Shown in pieces: positions 39,275-48,798 of a stretch of DNA of 64,000 nt. A program made the translations under genes and the position numbers. This DNA comes from Martelella alba (GTDB lineage Bacteria > Pseudomonadota > Gammaproteobacteria > Enterobacterales > Enterobacteriaceae). Location of the stretch: contig NZ_SZPQ01000002.1 of assembly GCF_005217455.1 (NCBI RefSeq), positions 1 to 64,000 of the forward strand, in the 5' to 3' direction. Under the pieces are notes generated by a model. It had not been told where the DNA came from and ran no database searches. It was given only the letters and a program-made list of their open reading frames with translations. Positions within the stretch are counted from its first letter, which is position 1. Each line of letters starts with the position of its first letter.

Positions 39275-40127
39275 CGCCCGTTGCCCCGCATCCTGCGGCG
39301 AGCTCATCCAAGGCTGGATCGCCGGCGGCGAAAAACTGGTGTCTTGCCCCATCGATTGGTTTAGCGAAGTGGAGATCGGCGAAGGCTCCCCCGCGCCGGA
39401 CGAACGCCCGCTCAGCCGCCGCATGCTGCGGGAGGTCATCAGGTATTTTGGTTATCGCGACAAGGACTTACCGCCGCTGCGTATCGATTGCCGCTCCGAT
39501 ATTCCCATCGCCAAGGGACTGGCCAGCAGTACCGCTGATATCGCCGCCACCGCCGTCGCCGCCGCTCGATTTCTGCGGCAATCGCTGGACGAAACACAAC
39601 TGGCGGATCTTTGCCTGCGTCTGGAGCCGACCGACAGCACGATCTTTCGCGCCTTAACGTTGTTCGACCACCGTCGCGGACAATGTCGCGTCCCCTATCA
39701 CTGGCTGCCGCCGCTGGAGATTCTCATTTTGGAAAGTCCGGCGGTACTCACCACCGCCGACTTTCATCGGCAGGTCACCGAAGAGCGGCTACGGCGCCAG
39801 GCCGCGCGCCTGGATCATGTTTGGGCGTTGTTTCAATCGGCCTGCCGGTCCGCTTCCCTCCGGCAACTGGGGCAGGCCTGCACCCTCAGCGCCATCGCCA
39901 GCGATGAACTGTTGCCCAAGCCGGCATTTTCCACCTTGCTGCGATTGATGGAACGGCACGACCTGCTCGGCATCAATGTGGCGCACAGCGGCACCGTGGT
40001 GGGATTGCTGCTCGATCCCCGTTACCATGACGCGGAGCGGCTTACCGCCGCGCTGGGGGCCGAGGGCATCCTGCGCAGCTACCCCCGCCAGCATCGCCGC
40101 CGCATGGTGGCCGGCGGCGTGCGATGA
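39267..40127 (+). CDS. pduX: L-threonine kinase
   Basis: A 286-residue GHMP kinase that phosphorylates L-threonine for CobD. The start ARCPASCGELIQGWIAGGEK and the ATP motif IPIAKGLASSTADIAATAVA are family signatures. The ATG at 39267 overlaps the cobD stop; an open frame extends far upstream inside cobD but is not family-like. It is the last gene of the pdu transcript. Confidence 0.94.
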   Translation: MADARCPASCGELIQGWIAGGEKLVSCPIDWFSEVEIGEGSPAPDERPLSRRMLREVIRYFGYRDKDLPPLRIDCRSDIPIAKGLASSTADIAATAVAAARFLRQSLDETQLADLCLRLEPTDSTIFRALTLFDHRRGQCRVPYHWLPPLEILILESPAVLTTADFHRQVTEERLRRQAARLDHVWALFQSACRSASLRQLGQACTLSAIASDELLPKPAFSTLLRLMERHDLLGINVAHSGTVVGLLLDPRYHDAERLTAALGAEGILRSYPRQHRRRMVAGGVR

Positions 40128-40179
40128 CGGCAATGCGCCGCACTACCGTTTCCCGTCCGCCGATGGGCAAGCCCCGCCG

Positions 40180-40902
40180 TTATTCCCGGCCGCCGGCCGA
40201 CACCACCCGGTTGACTTCGCTGATCCGTCCGTCCTGCCAGATAAATTCATAATGGCTGCTCTGCACCACGCGGGTTACCCCCCTGGGGCTGAATAACCCC
40301 CAGCAAACGGCGCCGGCATATCGCACCGACCGATAACGGATGGCGGCGCAGCCGTTTTGTTTCAGCACGCCGCCCAGCCTCCGGGCGACGCTGTAGTCAT
40401 CGGGATCATAAACCGGATGCTCCGGCGGCAGTCCCAGCGCATCGCGGACCGGCGCGGCGTCAAAGGTGAACGCCAGGCCGCGCATGACCAGGCGGTCGTA
40501 TTTCAGGCCCGCCACCCGCCGCCAATAGCGCCCTTGATGATAACCGACCTCGGCCAGGGCCGTTGGCATATCCTGGGCAAGATACAATACCCCGAATGAT
40601 CCGTTGGAAAACCGGCTGCCAAGCGGGTTGATATGGGTGAACGGCCCCACCGCGTAAGCGCAACCGGCGATACCGAACGGAATGTCGTCGCGCGACAGAT
40701 AATTCAGATTACCGGCATCGTTGTTCAAACGGGGGTTGGTCAGCGCCTGCAAGTCATACAGCGCTTTGAAGTCGTGCTCATCGGCGACATCGTCAAATAA
40801 GGCGATGGGCGGATATTTCGAGTTGATCAAACGGTAGCCGCGCTGCTGCCGGATTGCCAATTCAGGCAATTCCGGTAATTCGCAAAACGACGCCGTCACC
40901 AT
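40180..40902 (-). CDS. RES-domain toxin
   Basis: A 240-residue RES-domain protein. In characterised members (for example Mycobacterium MbcT and Pseudomonas Res) the toxin degrades NAD+. The Arg, Glu and Ser that name the domain appear in LGSRFSNGSFGVLYLAQD, TALAEVGYHQGRYW and later VVQSSHYEF. It overlaps the upstream Xre-type gene by 7 bp in the usual antitoxin-toxin order. Activity is inferred. Confidence 0.88.
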   Translation of the reverse strand: MVTASFCELPELPELAIRQQRGYRLINSKYPPIALFDDVADEHDFKALYDLQALTNPRLNNDAGNLNYLSRDDIPFGIAGCAYAVGPFTHINPLGSRFSNGSFGVLYLAQDMPTALAEVGYHQGRYWRRVAGLKYDRLVMRGLAFTFDAAPVRDALGLPPEHPVYDPDDYSVARRLGGVLKQNGCAAIRYRSVRYAGAVCWGLFSPRGVTRVVQSSHYEFIWQDGRISEVNRVVSAGGRE

Positions 40903-41327
40903 TGGCCACCACGCAAGGCATCGATATGTTTATGTACTTCATATAACGCGCCGAAATGACCGGAACCGATTATCTCCAACGGCGAACGGCCGTTGAAAAA
41001 CGGGTTATGGTTTTCCATGGTCATAAATCCGTAAATATTCTCCGGGTTTTCAAACAAAGTGCGCAACGCGGCGTGGATATTGAGCAAATAACTGATCCGC
41101 TCCAGTTGATCATGGGTTAATTGCGCCGCGAGAGGCGCTTTACGGAATTTGTAATAAGACGCTTTTGACACCTGTAAAATCGCTTGCGCCTGCTCCGGCG
41201 CGCACCCCCATTTGTCCAGGATGGCGAAAGCCGCCTTCAGGCCGGCGGCGGCGTTTTTCTTTTCCGTATCATGGTCGGTTTTTTCGCCGGCCATGCTTGA
41301 CTCAATGTGTTTTTGCGGTAATGCCAT
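40896..41327 (-). CDS. Xre/MbcA/ParS-type antitoxin
   Basis: A 143-residue protein with a helix-turn-helix-like N-terminal half (AILDKWGCAPEQAQAIL) and a C-terminal DUF2384 toxin-binding domain (DQLERISYLLNIHAALRTLF, NPFFNGRSPLEIIGSG). It pairs with the RES toxin, whose start it overlaps. A palindrome over its likely -10 suggests autorepression. Confidence 0.88.
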   Translation of the reverse strand: MALPQKHIESSMAGEKTDHDTEKKNAAAGLKAAFAILDKWGCAPEQAQAILQVSKASYYKFRKAPLAAQLTHDQLERISYLLNIHAALRTLFENPENIYGFMTMENHNPFFNGRSPLEIIGSGHFGALYEVHKHIDALRGGQW

Positions 41328-41347
41328 GGCGCCCCCCTATTATTTTC

Positions 41348-41361
41348 TTAGTGTAGACTAA
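41348..41361 (-). promoter_or_regulatory. Candidate operator and -10 of the toxin-antitoxin operon
   Basis: TTAGTGTAGACTAA has perfect 5-bp arms and lies about 20 bp upstream of the antitoxin ATG. On the minus strand it contains the -10-like TACACT, with TAGACT 17 bp upstream as a -35. A second inverted repeat (AGTC and GACT) flanks the -35. Confidence 0.45.
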
Positions 41362-41389
41362 CAACGCAATTAAGTCTATTAAAAGACTC

Positions 41390-41411
41390 GCCGCCCGAGA
41401 TGGCGGGCGGC
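41390..41411 (-). terminator. Terminator of the AvrE-like gene
   Basis: Perfect arms GCCGCCCG and CGGGCGGC around a 6-nt loop, with TTTT shortly downstream on the minus strand. It lies 87 bp beyond the stop of the large gene. Confidence 0.6.
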
Positions 41412-41497
41412 AGATAATCCGTCGCAACGCGGCCGCCGCTGATCCATGAAGATGCGCAAGCCGCTCGGCCGCGACGGCGTATCTGCGGGGAACCCGC

Positions 41498-44400
41498 CTA
41501 GAGCCACAAATCAGGCATGATATTCAGCGACGTGACCATCTTATGGGGAAACAGCTCGCCGGGGCGGTATTCGAAGCCAAGGGTCGACAACGACCGGGAG
41601 TAAACCAATTCGTTCTGCCGCGCAATATGCAAAAGAGTGCAAGGCAAAGTACTGGTCTCGTTCATCACGGCGCTTTGCCGAACCAACGCGATATTGTCCA
41701 ACTGAAAACAGGCGCTTTTGGCGGCATCATCCACCGACAATAACGCCATAAGCTCCCGTAAGCGGCGTATTTCCCGGACAAGCGGCCGCTTGGCGTCCAC
41801 CCCGGCCCTCACCACCCGGCAAAGATCGGCGCATTCCCGCTCAACCCATTCCAGTGTGGATTTTTGCGGCCGAAAGGTCGCGACGGCCATCACGGCCGAA
41901 CGTTTGCCCTGGCTATTGCGTAAGCCGCGGGCGGCATAGTCCTCCACCGCCCGGAGAATGTCATAGGCCGTTCGCGCCGTCGAACCCCGCGATTCCGGCG
42001 ACCCTGTGGCCACGCTCTTGCCCTGCCGGGCCAAAAATTCCCGCAGCGTGGTATTTCTGGTCCAAGGCATCAAGGCCCTGATGATTTTAGCGCCCAGGGA
42101 ACGTTTCCCTTTATACCGCCGCAGCGAGAGCATCGGCACGGCCTTGGCGCCAAGCATGGCCAAATTCCGTTTGCCGTCGCCCGGCGATAAAACGAAATCG
42201 CCAATGCTTTCGCCGGGTTTGACCACCTGATAACTCAGCTCGTCACGCCCCGCCCGTTCCAGCGTGTGACGGATTTCGGCAATAAGGCGCAAGGCGGCGT
42301 GAGCATCCGGGACATCGGAATATTCGCCGGCGGTGTTTTTCTTCCCGGTGCGAAACAACGGGGCCTGTTTGAGTTGCAGCAACGCGCCGTCCAGGCGCAA
42401 ATAACGCATAAGCCGATTGCCGGTTATCGGAAGACGCTGACCCATCTCCTCAATCAACGGCAACGGATAGCAATAAACCTGGCCGCCCGGCGTATCCAGC
42501 CCGGACATGGGAATAGGCATGATTTTGGTCTCGCGAAACAGGTTCAGGCTGGTGTTCAGGTAGCTGCCGGTAAAATGGCTTTCCCTGTCGCTGATAAGGC
42601 CGGTGTCAAGGCGAACCGTGGTTTCATGTTTACGGATTGCCAGGTCAATCAGGTTTACGCTCCCGGCAAAACCCAGGGCATTGCGGGGAAAGACCATAAA
42701 GGTGTTTGGCGACGCCATAAACCCGATTTGTCCCCTGACTTCGCTTTTTGCCTCAATGAGCCCCGTGAGACCCTGGTGTCCGCTTTTTCTCAGCGTCACA
42801 TTCCGGGCCAGGATTTCAACGGGACTTACGTTGGTGTCGGCATGGAAAAGACCGTGCAAAAAGACATCAATATGTTGCCACTCAATTTCAAAACTGAAAT
42901 TGCGTTCCCGTTCGCAGTTAAGAACCAAAATGATGTTGGCTTCAAAAGGCAATAGCGTACCGAAGTCCATACCTTTCAACGACAGGAATTTGCCTTTATC
43001 CTCCAGTCCCTGCCCGGTGCCGGCCAAACAAATTAATGAGCGGGTATCGTTTTTGATGAACGTAAAATAAATATTGCCATTTTTGCTGCGGGTCAGCGTC
43101 AGACTATGATGTTTGCGTAAACGCGCCAGCACCCCGGTGAACCATCCGGCGACCAGAGGAATCCCTGCCGCGGCGATGCCAAAAAAAAATGCGGTATTTT
43201 TGACCCGGTTCAATGAAATTGAATCATTCACCGCCAACAATTCCAACACCGATTTCACTTTTTCCGCCAGCGGCGTCGACGCGGTAAAATAATCAGCGGC
43301 GCATGAAAAAACATTATCGATTTTGCGATTATCGATAAATTGCCTCAATTGATAAAATTCACGGTCCAGCGTATCCCGATAACGTTTCCCGGCGCGATCG
43401 GCGGTTAATCCGGCGATTTTTTCTCCGGCGGTTTGCGCCAGACACCGCAATCCCGGATCCAGCGCGCTGGCCAGCGCCAGTCCGGCAAGACATTTATCAC
43501 CCTGATGATAATGTTTTTTAGCCCGCTTGACATTCACCCGATAATTATCAATCAATGAAGAAAGCAGCGGTATACGCCTGCTGCTGAAATTACTCCAGCG
43601 TTTACTGTCAAACGGCAACCCGGAATGCACTTTTTCATGAGGGTCCGCTCCGGCGCCGGAATAAATTCCTTGCGTGGGCTTGTGACTCAGGTGCCTGACC
43701 CCGCCGGTGGCCAAATCCACTTCGTCCGGAGAGAAATACCGCACCAAGGTTTCGCCGTCCTTTTGCACGCAGAGCTTCACCTGATTGCCCGCGCGATCGA
43801 TTGCTATAATCCTCGCGCTCTTCGGCAATGGGAATTTCAGCGCATAATTCAGCGCATCGAAACCACAATCTGCCTGCCGGTGGTAAATCCGCTTGAGAAA
43901 TACTTTCCCAGAAAAGAAATAGAATTGAACGGTGATTTTTTTGGCCAGAACAAATAGCAACGAGACGCCATCCCGAGAGGCATAAGGCAGTTTCCTAAAG
44001 CCAATCTTCAGATCCCAGGCCGGTTCCACCGCCTGGTCGAACCGGATCTCCCGCGCCGTGTCCTGTGTATCCAGCGTTATCCGGTACTCGCTGCCGGTTT
44101 GCAGTTCCCTGGCGATGAGCTGCCCATTGTGATTAACGCTGAGCCGGGTGAAACGCAATTCGGGCATGCCATCTTGTTCGATTTTCGCCGCATAAAGCTT
44201 TGTTTCCCCACGCAGGCACAGCCACCCGCTTTTGACCAGATCTTTGCTTTTGCCTTTCAACAACAGAAAACGGCCGTTTTCGTCCAGGGTCATTCCCTGC
44301 TGCAATGGGGGACCGTTATTCAGCGATCCGAGATAGATATAGTTCGCCGCATCAAGCCGATGCGGGTGGCTTAAACGTTGGTAGCAAAGCGTGGCGCGTA

Positions 44401-44686
44401 TTTCAAAATAATCCGGGAAAATGCGATGGATATTTGACATGCCGTTTGAACGGCGCAGACTGAATTTGGTCAATCCCGGAATACTGAAATCGCGACATTC
44501 CAACATTTCCCGGGACTCCGGCATCGACAGCCACCGTTGCAAAAATGACCTTTCGGTATTATGGACTTTTTCTAAACGCTGATGTATACGGGTAACGGCA
44601 AACTGATGCCCCTTGTCATCCACTGAATCCCTTCCATAAATTGTTTTATCCATGACGCCGGCACAGCGATATCCCGTCGGTTTCAT
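41498..44686 (-). CDS. Large AvrE/DspE-like type III effector candidate
   Basis: A 1062-residue protein that I do not recognise with certainty. Residues 100-330 have short repeated beta-rich segments (MTLDENGRFLLLKG, SVNHNGQLIARELQ) like the propeller of AvrE-family effectors. Residues 498-522 are hydrophobic. The following block (LTLTRSKNGNIYFTF, LAGTGQGLED at 554-563, LLPFEANIILVLNCER) resembles the C-terminal half of AvrE/DspE/WtsE. A WxxxE (WVERE) occurs near the C-terminus. AvrE proteins are about 1800 residues, so this is short. The gene is visibly AT-richer than its neighbours, implying transfer. AGGGAG precedes the ATG. No chaperone gene or HrpL box is adjacent. Confidence 0.5.
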   Translation of the reverse strand: MKPTGYRCAGVMDKTIYGRDSVDDKGHQFAVTRIHQRLEKVHNTERSFLQRWLSMPESREMLECRDFSIPGLTKFSLRRSNGMSNIHRIFPDYFEIRATLCYQRLSHPHRLDAANYIYLGSLNNGPPLQQGMTLDENGRFLLLKGKSKDLVKSGWLCLRGETKLYAAKIEQDGMPELRFTRLSVNHNGQLIARELQTGSEYRITLDTQDTAREIRFDQAVEPAWDLKIGFRKLPYASRDGVSLLFVLAKKITVQFYFFSGKVFLKRIYHRQADCGFDALNYALKFPLPKSARIIAIDRAGNQVKLCVQKDGETLVRYFSPDEVDLATGGVRHLSHKPTQGIYSGAGADPHEKVHSGLPFDSKRWSNFSSRRIPLLSSLIDNYRVNVKRAKKHYHQGDKCLAGLALASALDPGLRCLAQTAGEKIAGLTADRAGKRYRDTLDREFYQLRQFIDNRKIDNVFSCAADYFTASTPLAEKVKSVLELLAVNDSISLNRVKNTAFFFGIAAAGIPLVAGWFTGVLARLRKHHSLTLTRSKNGNIYFTFIKNDTRSLICLAGTGQGLEDKGKFLSLKGMDFGTLLPFEANIILVLNCERERNFSFEIEWQHIDVFLHGLFHADTNVSPVEILARNVTLRKSGHQGLTGLIEAKSEVRGQIGFMASPNTFMVFPRNALGFAGSVNLIDLAIRKHETTVRLDTGLISDRESHFTGSYLNTSLNLFRETKIMPIPMSGLDTPGGQVYCYPLPLIEEMGQRLPITGNRLMRYLRLDGALLQLKQAPLFRTGKKNTAGEYSDVPDAHAALRLIAEIRHTLERAGRDELSYQVVKPGESIGDFVLSPGDGKRNLAMLGAKAVPMLSLRRYKGKRSLGAKIIRALMPWTRNTTLREFLARQGKSVATGSPESRGSTARTAYDILRAVEDYAARGLRNSQGKRSAVMAVATFRPQKSTLEWVERECADLCRVVRAGVDAKRPLVREIRRLRELMALLSVDDAAKSACFQLDNIALVRQSAVMNETSTLPCTLLHIARQNELVYSRSLSTLGFEYRPGELFPHKMVTSLNIMPDLWL

Positions 44687-44778
44687 ATTTCTCCCTTGGT
44701 CAAAATAGTGTCACGCTTGTCCACGTTCGAACTGTTTGGTTGTTGGTCTCAGACAATCATCCCGTTACATATCCCCCG

Positions 44779-44818
44779 CATACTTCATGCCGCCGCTTTA
44801 TCGGCGGCATGAAGTATG
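44779..44818. repeat. Palindrome sharing the MITE end
   Basis: Perfect 17-bp arms, CATACTTCATGCCGCCG and its complement, around a 6-nt loop, with GACGAGTATA following the right arm. The outer part matches the terminal repeat of the element at 22417-22613, so this looks like a solo or deleted copy. Confidence 0.65.
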
Positions 44819-45036
44819 ACGAGTATATTGCCTCGCTGATTTCACGATGCAAGGCAACACGATATTGACTATACCGGCAACGGGGTAATGTAATTTAAAT
44901 TTTTATCCATTTGAACGGGCCTTGGTTATGCCATTAAGCCGCCGTTCAGTTTTTAAGGCGACAGACCTGACGCGACGGGAATAATGGCCAGGCCAGCGGC
45001 GACGGCAAAGAGACAACGCGAAGTATGACGGGTTCG

Positions 45037-45133
45037 CCCTAAATAATTCGTGTTGTATCGCGACGGCAAGCGAGCGGCGAATTCATCGGGAACGAATTTG
45101 AAACGCCAACGGCGGGCCGCCGGCAAAGAGACA
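45037..45133. repeat. Dispersed ~95-bp repeat, copy 1
   Basis: Aligns with 52031-52125 from CCCTAAAT through ATCGCGACGGCA, CGAATTTGA, CGGCGGGC and AGAGACA with scattered changes and small gaps. It is non-coding and lies beside tam. The other copy lies in the pntA-ydgH gap. Confidence 0.65.
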
Positions 45134-45162
45134 ACGCGAAGTATCAAGCATGACGGACGAAG

Positions 45163-45939
45163 TCATCCTTTTTTCCGGGCGATGATAAACAACCGGGGGA
45201 AAGCCAACAATATGCGCCCGTCCTCGCGCACGGGGTATGCTTGTTCGATGGCGCGCAGGTAGGCTTTGAGGAACGCCGCTTGCTGCCGCCCATCCAGTTG
45301 TTCCAGGAATGGCCGCAGGCCGGTGGCTCGCAGCCATTCCACGATGGAGGCCGCCGAGGGCATGACATGGTAGTAGCGGGTTTGCCAGATATCCACTTCG
45401 TCTGCTTGGGGAGCCAGCAGATCGTAATATTGCTGGGCGCTTAACATTTTGACCCGGATTTGCGCCGATGAACCGAGGGTATCGCGCCAGGGGCCGGCAT
45501 CCGCCACTCGCCGCATCTCGCTGTGGGTGGGTTCGTCACGGTTGTCGGGCATCTGGATGGCCAGGGTGCCGCCGGCCGCCACTTGGGAGAATAGCGAAGG
45601 GAACAGCGAAGGGTGATCGGCGACCCATTGCAGCGAGGCGTTGGCATAGAGGATGTCCTGGAGCACCGGCGATCGCCAGCGGCGAATATCCTCCTGAACG
45701 AACCGGCATTGCGGCAGGCGCTGCCTGGCACTCTCCAGCATGGCGGCCGAGGTGTCCACTCCGGTCACTTTCGCCTGGGGGAAACGCGCCAGCAGCCCTT
45801 CGGTGGAATTGCCCGGCCCGCAGCCAAGGTCGGTCACCTGGCGGGGATTGTCGGTTTTGATGCGGGCGATGAGTTCCAGCGCCGGGCGGGTCCTTTCTGC
45901 TTCGAATCGGCGATAAAGGGCCGGGTTCCAATCTTGCAT
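45163..45939 (-). CDS. tam: Trans-aconitate 2-methyltransferase
   Basis: A 258-residue class I SAM methyltransferase that methylates trans-aconitate, a toxic by-product of the citrate cycle. The start [20 protein letters not shown], motif [21 protein letters not shown] and [14 protein letters not shown] are characteristic of Tam. It lies 21 bp downstream of smrA on the same strand. Confidence 0.93.
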   Translation of the reverse strand: MQDWNPALYRRFEAERTRPALELIARIKTDNPRQVTDLGCGPGNSTEGLLARFPQAKVTGVDTSAAMLESARQRLPQCRFVQEDIRRWRSPVLQDILYANASLQWVADHPSLFPSLFSQVAAGGTLAIQMPDNRDEPTHSEMRRVADAGPWRDTLGSSAQIRVKMLSAQQYYDLLAPQADEVDIWQTRYYHVMPSAASIVEWLRATGLRPFLEQLDGRQQAAFLKAYLRAIEQAYPVREDGRILLAFPRLFIIARKKG

Positions 45940-45960
45940 GGGTCTATCCTCGGGTCATGT

Positions 45961-46527
45961 TTACCGGCCGCGCCGGGCAAAACGCTCCCGGTTGGCGTTG
46001 CTGGCGATGGGGGATTTTTTCAGTACCACATAACAGGCGCCGCTTCCGCCATGTTTGGGCAGGGCGGCGCAGTAGGCCTGCACCGCCTCGAACTGCGTCA
46101 GCCAACGGGCGAGAAAGCTCCTGATGATATTGGCGTGACTGCTGTCATGGCGTCCTTTCCCGTGAATAATCAATAAGGTGCGCAACTGTTCGCGTTGCAT
46201 GCGCGCGACAAAAGCGAACAGTTGCCGCCGGCACGCCTCCACCGGGGTGCGGGTAAGATTAAGACTGGCTTCGATTCGGTATCCGCCGCTTCGCAATTTG
46301 TCCAGCACCCCTTGTTGAATGCCGTCCCGTTTATAAACCAGGGGGCATTCCAGGGGCAGACTGTCGACGAAACCGGCGATAAGGAAGTTGTCCTCGCCGT
46401 CATCATCCATCGGCCGGTTTTGGGGACGTGGGGGTTTATGCTGCAAAAAAACCACATTGGTCGGGTCCTTCAGCGGTTTGACATCGTCCATGGCCTCTTT
46501 GAACAGCGCTTTATCATCACAGGTCAT
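45961..46527 (-). CDS. smrA: Smr-domain endonuclease SmrA (YdaL)
   Basis: A 188-residue protein with a C-terminal Smr domain ([19 protein letters not shown] and the glycine-rich [20 protein letters not shown]), a DNA-nicking fold related to the MutS2 tail. The N-terminal part matches E. coli YdaL. It is divergent from fnr, an arrangement also near fnr in E. coli. Confidence 0.9.
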   Translation of the reverse strand: MTCDDKALFKEAMDDVKPLKDPTNVVFLQHKPPRPQNRPMDDDGEDNFLIAGFVDSLPLECPLVYKRDGIQQGVLDKLRSGGYRIEASLNLTRTPVEACRRQLFAFVARMQREQLRTLLIIHGKGRHDSSHANIIRSFLARWLTQFEAVQAYCAALPKHGGSGACYVVLKKSPIASNANRERFARRGR

Positions 46528-46717
46528 TGTTTGTCACTCGCGCTTTATCAGGGCGCAACGGGCGGCGCCCTTGTGTTACCCTTTCACTATAACCCGGTCA
46601 ACCGCCGATTACACGGCAATTCGCCCGCTTCGCTTCGTTGCTTGCCCGGCAAAATTTTGACCAAATGTGCACCCATCGCGTTGGACACTTTATCAACGAC
46701 GCAAAATGATGTTAAAA

Positions 46718-46731
46718 TTGACCCAAATCAA
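46718..46731 (+). promoter_or_regulatory. FNR box upstream of fnr
   Basis: TTGACCCAAATCAA fits the FNR consensus TTGAT-N4-ATCAA with one mismatch. It lies 21 bp before the fnr ATG, where FNR would repress its own gene, as in E. coli. Confidence 0.75.
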
Positions 46732-46752
46732 GTATTGCATGAGCGGCGAAAT

Positions 46753-47508
46753 ATGATCATCCAGGAAAAGCGTATTATCAGACGTATCCAGTCTGGCGGT
46801 TGTGCCATCCATTGTCAGGATTGCAGTATCAGCCAATTATGTATTCCTTTCACGCTTAACGAGCACGAACTCGATCAGCTCGACAACATCATTGAGCGCA
46901 AAAAGCCCATTCAGAAAGGCCAGGCTTTGTTCAAAGCCGGCGATGAACTCAAATCCCTTTATGCGATCCGTTCCGGCACCATCAAAAGCTACACCATCAC
47001 CGAACAGGGCGACGAGCAAATCACCGGCTTCCACCTGGCCGGGGATCTGGTGGGTTTCGACGCCATCGGCGTCGGCCAGCACCCAAGCTTCGCCCAGGCG
47101 CTGGAAACATCAATGGTCTGTGAAATCCCCTTTGAAACCCTGGATGATTTGTCGGGGAAAATGCCCAACCTGCGCCAGCAGATGATGCGCTTGATGAGCG
47201 GAGAAATCAAAGGCGACCAGGATATGATTTTGCTGCTGTCGAAAAAGAACGCCGAAGAGCGGCTGGCGGCGTTTATCTATAATCTCTCGCGCCGTTTCGC
47301 CCAACGGGGTTTTTCCCCTCGCGAATTCCGCCTGACCATGACCCGGGGCGATATCGGCAACTATCTGGGCCTGACGGTGGAGACCATCAGCCGGCTGCTG
47401 GGCCGGTTCCAGAAAAGCGGCATTTTGGCGGTAAAAGGCAAATATATCACCATCGAGGATGGCGAAGCCCTCGCCGAATTGGCCGGTACGCCGCAAAAAG
47501 TCGCCTGA
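46753..47508 (+). CDS. fnr: Anaerobic regulator FNR
   Basis: A 251-residue CRP-family regulator that switches genes on without oxygen through a [4Fe-4S] cluster. Cluster cysteines C21, C24 and C30 sit in [11 protein letters not shown]; the fourth is in TSMVCEIPF near residue 123. The helix-turn-helix is [20 protein letters not shown]. It is almost identical to E. coli FNR. An open frame upstream to 46195 is not conserved. FNR is relevant to the anaerobic cob and pdu pathways. Confidence 0.98.
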   Translation: MIIQEKRIIRRIQSGGCAIHCQDCSISQLCIPFTLNEHELDQLDNIIERKKPIQKGQALFKAGDELKSLYAIRSGTIKSYTITEQGDEQITGFHLAGDLVGFDAIGVGQHPSFAQALETSMVCEIPFETLDDLSGKMPNLRQQMMRLMSGEIKGDQDMILLLSKKNAEERLAAFIYNLSRRFAQRGFSPREFRLTMTRGDIGNYLGLTVETISRLLGRFQKSGILAVKGKYITIEDGEALAELAGTPQKVA

Positions 47509-47513
47509 CCGCC

Positions 47514-47561
47514 GCCGGATACGTAAATTTCCGAATTTATTGATCCGGCTCTGTTTTTTTT
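47514..47561 (+). terminator. Rho-independent terminator of fnr
   Basis: Arms GCCGGAT (47514-47520) and ATCCGGC (47543-47549) enclose a second inner pairing (AAATT and AATTT). A run of eight T follows at 47554-47561. Confidence 0.85.
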
Positions 47562-47633
47562 CTGTCCGTGATTGTCTTGATGAGTTACTCTTAGTTTAAC
47601 ATTCTGTCGTACAGCAGAAACCAGGAGACTCTA

Positions 47634-48587
47634 ATGGCCAAGTACAATAGTCTATTGGTCGCAATCGACCCCAATCAGGATGATCAACCAGCGCTGCGCC
47701 GGGCTGTTTACTTGTTTCATAAATTGGGCGGCCGCATCAAGGCTTTCCTGCCCATTTACGATTTTTCCTACGAAATGACCACCCTGCTCTCCCCGGACGA
47801 GCGCACCGCCATGCGCCAGGGGGTGATAAGCCAGCGCACCGCCTGGATTGAAGAGCAGTGTCAGCATTATTTGCACAGCGGCGTTCCCATCGAAATCAAA
47901 GTGGTATGGCATAACCGCCCCTTCGAGGCCATTATCCAGGAAGTGCTGGCGTTCAAACATGACCTGGTCTTAAAGATGGCCCATCAGCATGATCGCTTCG
48001 AATCAGTGATATTTACGCCCACCGACTGGCATTTGCTGCGCAAATGCCCCTGCCCGGTCTGGATGGTCAAGGACAAGCCCTGGCCTGAAGACGGTAAAGC
48101 CCTGGTGGCGGTCAACCTCTCCGGCGAAGAGCCCTATCATGATCCGCTCAACATCAAGCTGGTCACAGAAGCCATGGAGCTGGCCGAACAAGTGAACCAC
48201 ACCGAGGTCCATCTGGTGGGCGCCTATCCGGTCACCCCTATCAATATCGCCATCGAACTGCCGGATTTCGATCCCAGCGTCTATAACGACGCCATTCGCG
48301 GCCAACATCTGATCGCCATGAAAAGCCTGCGGCAGAAATTCCAGCTGGACGAAAAATTCACCCATGTGGAAAAGGGCTTGCCGGAGGAAGTGATACCGGA
48401 TCTCGCCGAGCATCTCGACGCCGGCGTAGTGGTGCTGGGCAGCATCGGCCGCACCGGATTTTCGGCCGCGTTTATCGGCAATACCACGGAACTGGTGATC
48501 GACCATCTCAAATGCGACCTGCTGGCTATCAAACCGGACGAATTCGTCTCGCCGGTAACGCTGGAAACCGGCGATCAATACGAATAA
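47634..48587 (+). CDS. uspE: Universal stress protein E
   Basis: A 317-residue protein of two tandem Usp domains. The start [20 protein letters not shown] and C-terminal [20 protein letters not shown] match E. coli UspE. It has roles in stress survival and motility. It follows fnr, as in E. coli. Confidence 0.96.
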   Translation: MAKYNSLLVAIDPNQDDQPALRRAVYLFHKLGGRIKAFLPIYDFSYEMTTLLSPDERTAMRQGVISQRTAWIEEQCQHYLHSGVPIEIKVVWHNRPFEAIIQEVLAFKHDLVLKMAHQHDRFESVIFTPTDWHLLRKCPCPVWMVKDKPWPEDGKALVAVNLSGEEPYHDPLNIKLVTEAMELAEQVNHTEVHLVGAYPVTPINIAIELPDFDPSVYNDAIRGQHLIAMKSLRQKFQLDEKFTHVEKGLPEEVIPDLAEHLDAGVVVLGSIGRTGFSAAFIGNTTELVIDHLKCDLLAIKPDEFVSPVTLETGDQYE

Positions 48588-48718
48588 CCCTTTCCATCGC
48601 CAACAACCGATGACGCGCGTCACCCATGAAACGCAAACACCCGTCGCTATGCGCCATACAGCCAAAGACATCGCGGCGGCATGGGCATCGCCGCCTATTT
48701 GTCGCCAGCGGGAGCGAG

Positions 48719-48782
48719 GATAAAGGCCCCGGATGGGGCCTTTATCCGGCCGGCTTATCGGAACGCAAGGTAAGCCGGCCGG
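48719..48782. terminator. Two adjacent strong hairpins between uspE and pntB
   Basis: The first has 12-bp arms GATAAAGGCCCC (48719-48730) and GGGGCCTTTATC (48735-48746). The second has 12-bp arms CCGGCCGGCTTA (48746-48757) and TAAGCCGGCCGG (48771-48782). They separate converging genes and could stop transcription from both sides. Neither has a clear T-run. Confidence 0.6.
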
Positions 48783-48798
48783 AGTGTGGACCGACGAT

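Larger units (their letters stand above)
44687..45162. other. Repeat-rich intergenic region
   Basis: 476 bp without a gene. It contains the promoter side of the large effector-like gene, a TIR-type hairpin at 44779-44818 and a dispersed 97-bp repeat at 45037-45133. The motif GGCAAAGAGACAACGCGAAG occurs twice, near 45004 and 45122. Short open frames here come from these repeats and are not supported as genes. Confidence 0.6.

Noticed and set aside
44687-44760. HrpL box (GGAACC and CCACNNA) for the AvrE-like gene
   Set aside because: Neither half was found at proper spacing upstream of the gene.
45083-45337. Short minus-strand frames at 44953-45147 and 45083-45337
   Set aside because: They translate the dispersed repeats and tam antisense sequence.
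46195-46752. Upstream extension of the fnr frame
   Set aside because: It is antisense to smrA and crosses the FNR box; FNR starts at 46753.
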